The notes: generated by a model not told the origin, from the letters alone. DNA of 14,692 nt from CAYNFH01 sp964396385 (GCA_964396385.1 CAYNFH010000169.1:1-14692); one strand, 5' to 3'. Counted from the first letter of the stretch, positions 7,016 through 13,348 are shown. A program made the numbers and translations.

Positions 7016-8212
7016 GTGTTGCACACACGCAGACATTGGGTAGTTACGGGTCTTCTTCTAGGGGCCGGCTGTGCCGCGGCCCTCGGAACGGCCCGTGCGC
7101 AGGACCAGCCGCCGCCCGCGCAGCCAGCCGCCCAGCCCGCTCCGGCGCCCGCGCCATCCGGCCCCGCACCGGGTTCCTGGACCTTTACCGGGCTGCTCGA
7201 TCTCTACTACATGTACAACTTCAACCATCCGCCCGCGGGCACGGTGGCAGGCGGGCGCGCGTTCGACGTGAAGAACGATTCGTTCAGCCTGAGTCTCCTG
7301 GAGGTGAACGTGGTGCGCACGGCCGGGAAGGGCGTACCGCTGGGAGTAACGGCCACCTTCACGGTAGGCAAGACGGCTGACATCGTACATGCTACCGAGC
7401 CCGGCGGCACCAACACCTACAAGCTGCTCCAGCAGCTCTTTGCGACGTACACCTCATCCAGCAAGGTCCCGGTGACCATCGACTTCGGGAAGTTCGTCAC
7501 TTGGCTCGGTTACGAGGTCATCGAAGCGCCGAGCAACGACAACTACTCCCGCTCGTTCCTGTTCACCTTCGCCATCCCGTTCTACCACATGGGGTTTAGG
7601 GTCACCGCGCCGCTCACACCACAATTAACGGCCGGCCTCTACCTGGTGAACGGCTGGAACAACGTGGAAGACGACAACGGCGGCAAAACTGTGGGCGCAT
7701 CGCTGAACTGGAACCCCACCAAGACCATCAACCTGATCGCCAACTACATCGGGGGCGACGAGTCGCAGGGCGCGGCCATCCTCAACCCGAATCCAGGCGC
7801 AGCCGGACCTACGTTCCTCAACCTGAACGTGCAGCTTGGCGACCTCGTGGCGACCTGGACGCCTACCAGCAAGCTGAAGCTTGGCGCCAACGTCGACTAT
7901 GCCAGCGCGTCCAAGCCGGGCACCTTCGGCGGCAACTGGAGTGGCGAGGCGATCTACGGTAAGTACCAGTTCACCCCCGCGAACGCGTTGGCCGTGCGCG
8001 CAGAACACTTTGAGGACAGCGCCGGGCTTCGCACCGGCGTGGCCCAGAACCTCAACGAGGTGACCGCGACGCTGGAGCACATCTGGCGCACCAACTTCAT
8101 CACACGTCTGGAGTACCGGCATGACCATGCCGGCAGCGCTTTCTTCCCCACCCACAACGGCGCATCGCACGACCAGGACACGCTCACCGTGGCGGGGATG
8201 GTGAAGTTTTAG
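7016..8212 (+). CDS. Outer-membrane beta-barrel porin, OmpL-like (BBP2 type)
   Basis: The 398-residue exported protein begins at GTG 7016 with AAGGAGG ten bases upstream. A signal peptide (Arg5-Arg6, hydrophobic stretch to about 25) is probably cleaved after ARA (residue 28), followed by a Pro/Ala-rich linker to about 58. The barrel part shows the usual pattern of this family: TFTGLLDLYYMYNFN, SFSLSLLEVNV, VTIDFGKFVTWLGYEVIEAP, NDNYSRSFLFTFAIPFYHMG, LYLVNGWNN. Alternating strands continue to a C-terminal Phe (VAGMVKF), as expected for insertion by the Bam machinery. It would let small solutes cross the outer membrane, and its place before two Amt genes suggests ammonium or another nitrogen solute (inference). 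The family assignment is from sequence pattern; substrate is unknown. Confidence 0.88.
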   Translation: MLHTRRHWVVTGLLLGAGCAAALGTARAQDQPPPAQPAAQPAPAPAPSGPAPGSWTFTGLLDLYYMYNFNHPPAGTVAGGRAFDVKNDSFSLSLLEVNVVRTAGKGVPLGVTATFTVGKTADIVHATEPGGTNTYKLLQQLFATYTSSSKVPVTIDFGKFVTWLGYEVIEAPSNDNYSRSFLFTFAIPFYHMGFRVTAPLTPQLTAGLYLVNGWNNVEDDNGGKTVGASLNWNPTKTINLIANYIGGDESQGAAILNPNPGAAGPTFLNLNVQLGDLVATWTPTSKLKLGANVDYASASKPGTFGGNWSGEAIYGKYQFTPANALAVRAEHFEDSAGLRTGVAQNLNEVTATLEHIWRTNFITRLEYRHDHAGSAFFPTHNGASHDQDTLTVAGMVKF

Positions 8213-8220
8213 AGATTGAC

Positions 8221-8270
8221 GGAAGACCGATGACGGATGACGGACTGATTTCGTCGGTCATCCGTCTTCC
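8221..8270. repeat. Intergenic inverted element with tandem heptamers
   Basis: The left arm is GGAAGAC, CGATGAC, GGATGAC in tandem (8221-8241). The right arm GTCATCCGTCTTCC (8257-8270) is the exact reverse complement of units 1 and 3 joined, so a 14-bp stem forms with unit 2 bulged out. It starts nine bases after the porin stop and may act as a transcript end, but no T-run follows. Confidence 0.8.
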
Positions 8271-8302
8271 CTCCCCGGTCATGGGTTGAAAGGAGGGATG
8301 GC

Positions 8303-8495
8303 GCCGGCTGTGGGGCCGGCATGAGAAGCACAGACGGTTCAGTACAGGCAACAAGGGCGTTGCGGAGAGCGAAAGGCTTTCCACTTATCTCTGCCAAGTC
8401 CGGCACGTTCCACTGGAGGAACGGACCCGGCGCTCCTACGGAGGATCCGCCGCGATGCGAAGGCGGCCTCCAACGGCCGCGGCGAGGGGCCGCGG
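8303..8495 (+). promoter_or_regulatory. Structured amt1 leader with six-base-loop hairpins and two competing stems
   Basis: Bases 8271-8528 lack a gene. Stems seen: H1 GCCGGC/GCCGGC (8303-8320, loop TGTGGG); H2 CGTTCC/GGAACG (8406-8423, loop ACTGGA); H3 GGCG-c-TCC/GGA-tc-CGCC (8429-8451, loop TACGGA); H4 GCGGCC/GGCCGC (8463-8480, loop TCCAAC); H5 CCGCGGC/GCCGCGG (8477-8495, five-base loop). H2 has the A1/G4 loop of ANTAR target RNAs; H3 has G4. H4 and H5 share 8477-8480 and exclude each other, and H5 ends 18 bases before the Shine-Dalgarno GGGAGG (8514-8519). No T-run follows H5. A regulated leader acting at termination or translation is inferred. No clear promoter is visible. Confidence 0.45.
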
Positions 8496-8528
8496 GCCTG
8501 TGACACACGCATAGGGAGGTTGCAGAGA

Positions 8529-10259
8529 GTGACTCGCTTATCAATCCGATTCAAGCGGCCGGCCGCCCGGATTCTCCTGGGCGCCTGGCTCACCGTAATG
8601 CTCTTCGCCGCCGTCGGATGCCGACCGGCCTGGGCGGACGAGCCTGCGCCGGACCCTGCCGGCCTCAGCACCGGCGCGGCGCCCGACGTCTACGGCATGC
8701 CGACGGCCAGCACCGACAACTTCAAGCTCACGGACGCCGACAAGATCAAGAAGGACCTGGCGGCCAACAAGGCCAAAGAGCCGTTCGCCGTCGCTCTGGC
8801 GGACAGCGTGGGCCATATCAAGGTAGCCACGAACTTCACCTGGACGCTCAGCACCGGCTACCTCGTGCTCTTCATGCAGGCCGGCTTCGCGCTCCTGACT
8901 TGCGGCCTCGTCCGCAAGAAGAACGCGGGCCACCTGATGATGCTGAACTTCGCGGCGTACGTGTTTGCCTTCTTGGGTTACTACGCGGTGGGATTTGCAT
9001 TCCAATACGGTGGCGGCGCCATCAATGCAGCGCCCACCAACCTGGGCGGCACGCCCACCCTGAACCACTTCCTCGTCGGCCACGGCGGATGGGGCTTCCT
9101 GGGCGGGAAGGGATTCTTCCTGTCCGGTCCGGCTTATGACGTGGGCGTCAACTGCCTTACACTCTTCGAGGTCGTCTTCATGGAGACGGCCGGCTACATC
9201 ATCGTCGGCGCGATCTGTGAGCGGATCACCTTTGGCGCGTTCCTGCTGGCCGAGATTTTTATGGGCGCCATCCTGTACCCGATCTTCGGATGCTGGGTAT
9301 GGGGCGGCGGCTGGCTCTCGCAGCTCGGCGTGACCAAGGGGATGGGCCACGGCTATGTGGATTTCGCCGGTTCCACGGTGGTTCACGCTATAGGCGGCTT
9401 CGCGGCGATGGCGCTGGCCATCATCCTGGGGCCAAGGCTGGGCAAGTACGGGCCGGACGGTAAGCCGAGGGCCTTCCCGGCGCACAACATCCCGTTTGTA
9501 GTGACCGGAACGTTCATCCTGCTGTTCGGGTGGATGGGCTTCAATCCGGGCTCCACGCTGGGCTCTACCGACCTGCGCATCTCCGTGGTCGCGATTAACA
9601 CAAACCTGGCAGCGGTAGCAGGCGCGGCCGCCGCGATGGTGTTCTGGCAACTCATGTTCGGCAAGCCGGATATCTCCATGGCCTGCAACGGGATGCTGGC
9701 CGGACTGGTGGCGATTACAGCACCGTGCGCCTTCGTGAACTCAACGAGCGCCATCATCATCGGGCTAGTGGCCGGGTGCCTGGTCTGTGCTGGCGTTCTC
9801 TTCAATGAGCGCGTCATCAAGGTGGACGACCCCTGCGGCGCCATCGCCGTGCACGGATACTGCGGCCTCCTGGGTGGCATCTGCGTCGGCGTCTTCGCGG
9901 ATGGGACGTACGGCTCTGGATGGAACGGCGTGGGCGCCGACAAGTACTTAGGTGTAGCCGGCAAAGGCGTCACGGGACTACTGTATGGCGACACGAAGCA
10001 GTTCATCATGCAGATTCTGGGCGCTCTGTGCTGCGCCGCATGGGCATTTGGGGCCACCTTCATCACGTTCAAGATCGTGAATGCCATCAAGTCCATGCGG
10101 GTGTCTCCGGAGGCGGAGCTGGAAGGGCTGGACGTGCCGGAGTTTGGGGCACCGGCCTACCCGGACGATCCCATCGCCATTCCGGATTCCGGCAGCGATC
10201 ACGCGACGGTAACCACCGCCGTGGGCATGGGCAACCACGTGGCGGACGCGCCCGCTTAG
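8529..10259 (+). CDS. amt: Ammonium transporter, long Amt family member (amt1)
   Basis: The 576-residue protein is an Amt/Mep/Rh channel, longer than the 428-residue E. coli AmtB. A signal peptide (residues 1 to about 38, site near AWA|DE) and an extracytoplasmic N-terminal stretch of about 75 residues precede the first core helix (FTWTLSTGYLVLFMQAGFAL). Both pore histidines are present: His286 in DFAGSTVVH and His442 in AIAVHGY. FGWMGFNPGST and CNGMLAGLVAITAPCAFV are family hallmarks. After helix 2 there is an extra loop (about GGAINAAP to GFFLSG). The cytoplasmic tail (MRVSPEAELEGLD) is followed by an acidic, Pro-rich extension. GTG 8529 is preferred because GGGAGG lies nine bases upstream; the in-frame TTG 8520 directly abuts it. 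Its leader is strongly structured, so post-initiation control is likely. Confidence 0.95.
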   Translation: MTRLSIRFKRPAARILLGAWLTVMLFAAVGCRPAWADEPAPDPAGLSTGAAPDVYGMPTASTDNFKLTDADKIKKDLAANKAKEPFAVALADSVGHIKVATNFTWTLSTGYLVLFMQAGFALLTCGLVRKKNAGHLMMLNFAAYVFAFLGYYAVGFAFQYGGGAINAAPTNLGGTPTLNHFLVGHGGWGFLGGKGFFLSGPAYDVGVNCLTLFEVVFMETAGYIIVGAICERITFGAFLLAEIFMGAILYPIFGCWVWGGGWLSQLGVTKGMGHGYVDFAGSTVVHAIGGFAAMALAIILGPRLGKYGPDGKPRAFPAHNIPFVVTGTFILLFGWMGFNPGSTLGSTDLRISVVAINTNLAAVAGAAAAMVFWQLMFGKPDISMACNGMLAGLVAITAPCAFVNSTSAIIIGLVAGCLVCAGVLFNERVIKVDDPCGAIAVHGYCGLLGGICVGVFADGTYGSGWNGVGADKYLGVAGKGVTGLLYGDTKQFIMQILGALCCAAWAFGATFITFKIVNAIKSMRVSPEAELEGLDVPEFGAPAYPDDPIAIPDSGSDHATVTTAVGMGNHVADAPA

Positions 10260-10266
10260 GAGAAGT

Positions 10267-10337
10267 AAATGGGTAAATGGGTAAATGAGTGTACGCCGGA
10301 CTCCGGAAGGTACACCCATTTACCCGTACACTCATTT
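10267..10337. repeat. Intergenic inverted element with three octamers per arm
   Basis: Left units are AAATGGGT (10267), AAATGGGT (10275), AAATGAGT (10283). Right units are ACCCATTT (10314), ACCCGTAC (10322), ACTCATTT (10330). The best stem is GTAAATGAGTGTAC (10281-10294) with GTACACCCATTTAC (10310-10323), one mismatch. The centre contains CCGGA-c-TCCGG with TCCGGAA at 10302-10308. The whole 71 bases form one imperfect palindrome between amt1 and the small membrane protein gene. Confidence 0.88.
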
Positions 10338-10365
10338 CCTCTCCGCATAGGACAGGAGAAATACG

Positions 10366-10635
10366 ATGCCGAAACGGTCAGGGAAGAGATCCAGCCACAA
10401 CACCCCGCGTGCGCGCGCTGAAGTGCGTGCGCAGCAGCACCTTCCCCGCATCACGCTGATCGCGGGACTGACCATCATCGCCCTGGCCGTTATTGGCGGG
10501 TTTGTGCTCAGCTTCTATCCGAAGGCCTTTGGATTGAGCGAGTCCAACCCGGCCGTAGGGTTCGGGCTCGCCGCCCTGGCCTGTTTCCGGCTATGGGCTC
10601 TGCGGCGCGAGCTGCGCCGCCAGGAGGAATCATGA
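10366..10635 (+). CDS. Small two-helix membrane protein between amt1 and glnK, function unknown
   Basis: The 89-residue product has a basic N-terminus (first 28 residues rich in Lys, Arg, Ser), two hydrophobic segments (about 30-50, LIAGLTIIALAVIGGFVLSF; about 61-75, AVGFGLAALACFRLW), and a basic/acidic tail (LRRELRRQEES). I do not recognise a family. ATG 10366 is well supported by AGGAG seven bases upstream. Its stop overlaps the PII gene start as ATGA, so the two are translationally coupled. Coding is supported by this spacing and by an amino-acid makeup that is sensible for a membrane protein. It may interact with Amt or PII or tether a regulator at the membrane; this is only suggested by position. 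Confidence 0.8.
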   Translation: MPKRSGKRSSHNTPRARAEVRAQQHLPRITLIAGLTIIALAVIGGFVLSFYPKAFGLSESNPAVGFGLAALACFRLWALRRELRRQEES

Positions 10636-10973
10636 CGAAAGTAGAGGCGCTGATCCGGCCCCAAAAGCTGGATGAAGTCAAGGCGGCCCTTTCCGATATC
10701 GGCATCAAGGGCATGACCGTGACCGAAGTACGCGGGTCCGGCAAGCAGAAGGGGTTCACCCAGCACTACCGCGGCGCGGAGTATACGGTGAACCTCATTC
10801 AGAAGATCAAGCTGGAGATCGTGGTACCGGATAACGAGGCGCACGTGGTAGCGGAAGCGATCGCCAAGTCCGCCCGCACCGGCGAGATCGGCGACGGCAA
10901 GATCTTCCTTATTCCGGTAGGCGAGGCCATCCGCATCCGCACCGGCGAAGAAGGAGAGATAGCCGTAACGTAG
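10632..10973 (+). CDS. glnK: PII signal-transduction protein (GlnK/GlnB)
   Basis: The 113-residue protein is a canonical PII: a homotrimer that binds ATP/ADP and 2-oxoglutarate and, when linked to amt, docks on the Amt trimer to block ammonium flow under nitrogen excess. All key positions can be counted: Gln39 (2-oxoglutarate/Mg-ATP), the T loop with Tyr51 in YRGAEY (uridylylation or adenylylation site in many bacteria), Lys58, the C-signature TGEIGDGKIF with Lys90, then Arg101 and Arg103. ATG 10632 has AGGAGG five bases upstream and overlaps the previous stop by four bases. Linkage to two Amt genes favours the name glnK. Whether Tyr51 is modified here is unknown because no GlnD is in the window. 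Confidence 0.98.
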   Translation: MTKVEALIRPQKLDEVKAALSDIGIKGMTVTEVRGSGKQKGFTQHYRGAEYTVNLIQKIKLEIVVPDNEAHVVAEAIAKSARTGEIGDGKIFLIPVGEAIRIRTGEEGEIAVT

Positions 10974-11095
10974 GGATGAGGGATGAGGGATGAATCCGGA
11001 AGCCGGGATCGATGCTGCCCCGCTCCGACGAAACGTAACTGCAGCCCTTCGATGCCGGAACCATAGTCCGTTATTCATCCCTCATAACTCATCCC
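10973..11095. repeat. Intergenic inverted element with three heptamers per arm
   Basis: Left: GGGATGA three times without a mismatch (10973-10979, 10980-10986, 10987-10993). Right: TCATCCC, TCATAAC, TCATCCC (11075-11095). The arms pair over 23 bp with two mismatches. Inside, TCCGGAA (10995-11001) follows the left arm, and CCGGGATCGA (from 11003) can pair with TCGATGCCGG (from 11049) with one mismatch. The element begins within the glnK stop codon and occupies about half of the glnK-amt2 gap. Confidence 0.88.
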
Positions 11096-11186
11096 CCAGC
11101 CTCCCGGCTTCTCCCAGTGCTGCGAGGAGTCCGGCATTCTCGGAAAGCGGTCTGCCAACGGCGGCGGCTAAACGTTAATGTTGCGT

Positions 11187-11205
11187 GGTGGGCATGGCGC
11201 CCGCC
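11187..11205 (+). promoter_or_regulatory. GC-rich hairpin just before the amt2 ribosome binding site
   Basis: GGTGGGC (11187-11193) pairs with GCCCGCC (11199-11205) over 7 bp with one G-T pair, around loop ATGGC. It ends 14 bases before GGAG (11220-11223). No T-run follows. It could modulate amt2 expression or be incidental in GC-rich DNA. Confidence 0.3.
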
Positions 11206-11230
11206 CCGGACTTCACCGTGGAGAAGAACA

Positions 11231-12631
11231 ATGCTGTTTCGTGCTCACGCACGCACGCGCAACGTCTTGCGCGTATTCCTGTGGCCGCTGATGGCTGCCG
11301 GTCTGCTTACCCTCTGCGCTACCGCCTTAGCCCAGGCACCGGCCGCACCTCCCGCTATACTGCCGAAGATCGACACAGGCGACACGGCCTGGATGCTGGT
11401 CTCCACCGCCCTCGTGATGCTCATGACCCCCGGCCTCGCGCTCTTCTACGGCGGGATGGTCCGCTCCAAGAACGTCCTCAATATGCTCATGCAGAGCTTC
11501 ATCGCCGTGGGCGTCGTAACGGTGGCCTGGATGGTTCTGGGTTATAGCCTGGCCTTCAGCAAGAACACCCCGTTCATCGGTGGTTTTGGCTACCTGGGGC
11601 TAAGCGGCGTTGGCGCCGCGCCAAACCCGGCTTACGGGGCAACCATCCCCCACGACGTGTACATGATCTACCAGATGATGTTCGCCATCATCACCCCCGC
11701 GCTGATCAGCGGAGCCATCGCGGAGCGGATGAAGTTCAGTACCTACGTGGTGTTCATGGCGCTCTGGAGCCTGCTGGTCTACTGCCCGCTGGCGCATATG
11801 GTGTGGGGTGACGGCGGCTTCCTGGGGACCAGCGGCGGCGTCGGCGCGCTGGACTTCGCGGGAGGCACGGTAGTCCACATCTCCAGCGGCGTGTCCGCCC
11901 TGGTGCTGGCCATCATGCTCGGCAAGCGCCGCATGGACACGTCCGAGGATCTGCGGCCACACAACCTACCCATGACGCTCATCGGCACCGCGCTGTTGTG
12001 GTTCGGATGGTTCGGCTTCAATGCCGGCTCGGCGGTGACCTCCGGCAGCCTGGCGGCCTCCGCGTTCATCGCTACGCACGCCGCAGCCGCTATGGCGGGG
12101 CTCGCGTGGATCGTGCTGGAGTGGGTGATGTACAAGAAGCCCACGGCGCTGGGCTTCGCGACCGGCGCGGTAGCCGGCCTCGTCGCTATCACGCCCGCCT
12201 CCGGCTTTGTGGGTCCGCGCGCGGCGCTCGCCATCGGCATCGGAGTGGCCTGCATCTCCTTCTACGCTATCCGGCTGAAGAATAGGTTCGGCTACGACGA
12301 CACACTGGACGTCTTTGGGGTCCACGGCGTGGGCGGGATGTGGGGCGCGCTGGCAACTGGCATCTTCTGCGCCAAAGGCATCAACGCCGCCGGGGCCAAC
12401 GGGCTGCTGCACGGAGGAGGTATTACGCAGCTAGGCCACCAGGCGCTGGCGGTGGTCATCGCCGTAGCCTACGCCGCGCTGGCCACATTCCTGCTGGCCT
12501 CCGTGCTGAAGCCCATCATGGGGCTGCGCGTCAAGGAGGAAGCGGAGGACTCCGGTCTGGACCTGGCGCTGCACGGCGAGACCGGCTACTCCGGCCCGGA
12601 CGCCCTCACGGCAGCCGCCGCGCTGGAGTAG
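11231..12631 (+). CDS. amt: Ammonium transporter, canonical Amt (amt2)
   Basis: The 466-residue Amt has a signal peptide (hydrophobic stretch about 13-32, cleavage near ALA|QA) and eleven core helices starting at DTAWMLVSTALVMLMTPGLALF. Hallmarks: GLALFYGGMVRSKNVLNMLMQSF, AIAERMKF, DFAGGTVVHISSG with pore His216, LLWFGWFGFNAGSA, VFGVHGVGG with pore His365. The C-terminal region LRVKEEAEDSGLDLALHGETGY is the element that in E. coli AmtB contacts GlnK, so regulation by the upstream PII is expected. I chose ATG 11231 because GGAG lies seven bases upstream and the signal peptide begins there; the frame is open further upstream only by chance. The last residues (GYSGPDALTAAAALE) recur in an orphan fragment 720 bases downstream. 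It shares little close sequence with amt1, so the two are old paralogues. Confidence 0.97.
   Translation: MLFRAHARTRNVLRVFLWPLMAAGLLTLCATALAQAPAAPPAILPKIDTGDTAWMLVSTALVMLMTPGLALFYGGMVRSKNVLNMLMQSFIAVGVVTVAWMVLGYSLAFSKNTPFIGGFGYLGLSGVGAAPNPAYGATIPHDVYMIYQMMFAIITPALISGAIAERMKFSTYVVFMALWSLLVYCPLAHMVWGDGGFLGTSGGVGALDFAGGTVVHISSGVSALVLAIMLGKRRMDTSEDLRPHNLPMTLIGTALLWFGWFGFNAGSAVTSGSLAASAFIATHAAAAMAGLAWIVLEWVMYKKPTALGFATGAVAGLVAITPASGFVGPRAALAIGIGVACISFYAIRLKNRFGYDDTLDVFGVHGVGGMWGALATGIFCAKGINAAGANGLLHGGGITQLGHQALAVVIAVAYAALATFLLASVLKPIMGLRVKEEAEDSGLDLALHGETGYSGPDALTAAAALE
12585..12609 (+). repeat. 25-base exact direct repeat, mate at 13305-13329
   Basis: The segment encoding GYSGPDALT at the end of amt2 is identical over 25 bases to 13305-13329, exactly 720 bases downstream. 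The following bases, GCCGCCGCGCTGGA and a TAG stop, are also shared. The two copies flank the toxin-antitoxin pair. Confidence 0.9.
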
Positions 12632-12700
12632 CAGGCCATGGCCCACGCATAGAAACCCATCCGCTCCTGCATAATAATGTGGGCTTGCACCGTTTGATCG

Positions 12701-12739
12701 CGTCCCGGCAAGAGCCTGACCTCCGATTCAGCCGGGACG
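12701..12739. promoter_or_regulatory. Inverted repeat before the antitoxin gene, candidate operator
   Basis: CGTCCCGGC (12701-12709) and GCCGGGACG (12731-12739) are perfect 9-bp arms around a 21-base centre, ending 12 bases before the antitoxin ribosome binding site. Type II antitoxins commonly repress their own operon at such sites. It could instead be an RNA hairpin or a transcript end for amt2, although no T-run follows. Confidence 0.4.
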
Positions 12740-12761
12740 AATCTCTTCATAGGGGAAATCG

Positions 12762-12962
12762 ATGAGCCGCGTAGAGGCGCTTGAAAAGCAGATTCGCGAC
12801 CTGTCACCGGCCGAATTTGCTGAGCTGCGAGATTGGATGCTGAAGAAGGATTGGGAGGAGTGGGACCGCCAGATCGAGCGAGATGCGGCCTCCGGCAAGC
12901 TAGACGCCCTCTTTGAGAAGGCTCGCTCAGATCATCGCGCCGGCAAGAGCAGAGAGATCTGA
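12762..12962 (+). CDS. Antitoxin-like small protein of a type II toxin-antitoxin pair
   Basis: The 66-residue protein starts MSRVEALEKQIRDLSPAEFAELRDW and is strongly charged and helical (DWEEWDRQIERDAASGKLDALFEKA), ending in a basic tail (HRAGKSREI). This is the pattern of short proteins commonly found directly before RelE/ParE-like toxins: a dimerising helical part plus a tail that wraps the toxin. I see no ribbon-helix-helix or HTH motif, so DNA binding is unproven. AGGGGAAA (12751-12758) precedes ATG 12762. The toxin gene follows after 11 bases. The assignment rests on size, composition and partner. Confidence 0.75.
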   Translation: MSRVEALEKQIRDLSPAEFAELRDWMLKKDWEEWDRQIERDAASGKLDALFEKARSDHRAGKSREI

Positions 12963-12973
12963 ACATTGAGCCT

Positions 12974-13231
12974 ATGCGCCACTTTGCCAGCCCAGACTTC
13001 TGGGCGCGATTTAGAATCCTGCCGCAAGAGGTCCGGCAACAGGCGCGGAGAGCTTTCAAGGTGCTGCGCGCCAACCCCCGCCATCCTTCTCTCCACTTCA
13101 AGAGGGTTGGCGGATACTGGTCGGTTCGGATTGGCCTGGCGTACCGCGCACTTGGAACCGACGTGGAAGGCGGCATCCTCTGGGGATGGATAGGTGCCCA
13201 CGCAGAGTACGACAAGCTGGTCTCTAGCTAA
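12974..13231 (+). CDS. RelE/ParE-family toxin-like protein
   Basis: The 85-residue product fits the small RelE/ParE-type fold: MRHFASPDFWARFRILPQEV, helical RRAFKVLRANPRHPSLHFK, then strands RVGGYWSVRIGLAYRAL and ILWGWIGAHAEYDKLV. The central KRVGGYWSVRIG...YRAL block and the terminal GAHAEYD are typical. RelE relatives cleave mRNA at the ribosome and ParE relatives poison gyrase; which applies here cannot be told from sequence. The start is ATG 12974 with a weak Shine-Dalgarno, consistent with coupling to the antitoxin gene. Immediately after its TAA, in the same frame, lies the orphan Amt tail described in the next entry. Confidence 0.82.
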   Translation: MRHFASPDFWARFRILPQEVRQQARRAFKVLRANPRHPSLHFKRVGGYWSVRIGLAYRALGTDVEGGILWGWIGAHAEYDKLVSS

Positions 13232-13348
13232 CTGGCCGTCCACGGCGGCCTCGGCTACGCCGGTCCGGAAACCCATACTCACACGCTGCTGACCGGCAAG
13301 ACGTGCTACTCCGGCCCGGACGCCCTCACCGCCGCCGCGCTGGACTAG
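13232..13348 (+). pseudogene. Orphan Amt C-terminal tail (remnant or displaced gene end)
   Basis: The frame gives 38 residues and a TAG stop, starting LAVHGGLGYAGPE, through THTHTLLTGK, and ending TCYSGPDALTAAALD. The amt2 product ends LALHGETGYSGPDALTAAAALE. Two blocks match: LAVHGGLGYAGPE with LALHGETGYSGPD (about three quarters identical in DNA), and CYSGPDALTAAALD, which includes 25 identical bases. There is no start codon or ribosome binding site, and the toxin stop codon directly precedes it in frame. It is therefore either the surviving end of a third amt gene, or the original amt2 end displaced by insertion of the toxin-antitoxin cassette. The rest of that copy is absent. Confidence 0.75.

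Noticed and set aside
8390..8425. Sigma-54 promoter before amt1
   Set aside because: CGGCAC at 8401 lacks a GC dinucleotide at the required spacing (TG is found), and no other GG-N10-GC site with the wider TGGCAC/TTGC context was seen.
8380..8460. Glutamine (glnA-type) riboswitch before amt1
   Set aside because: CGTTC and GGAACG occur, but the characteristic GACGGAAGTAGG-like core is absent.
8321..8503. Possible 60-codon gene in the amt1 leader
   Set aside because: No ribosome binding site before ATG 8321, no recognisable protein features, and the stretch is better explained by RNA stems.
8541..9650. Long open frame on the minus strand opposite amt1 (369 codons)
   Set aside because: Arg/Gly/His-rich product without domains, fully antisense to a strongly conserved transporter gene.
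10973..11095. CRISPR-like array (GGGATGA repeats)
   Set aside because: Units are 7 bases with no spacers and are arranged as an inverted pair.
12634..12643. Palindrome GGCCATGGCC after amt2
   Set aside because: Only 10 bp of a common GC-rich palindrome, with no associated signal.
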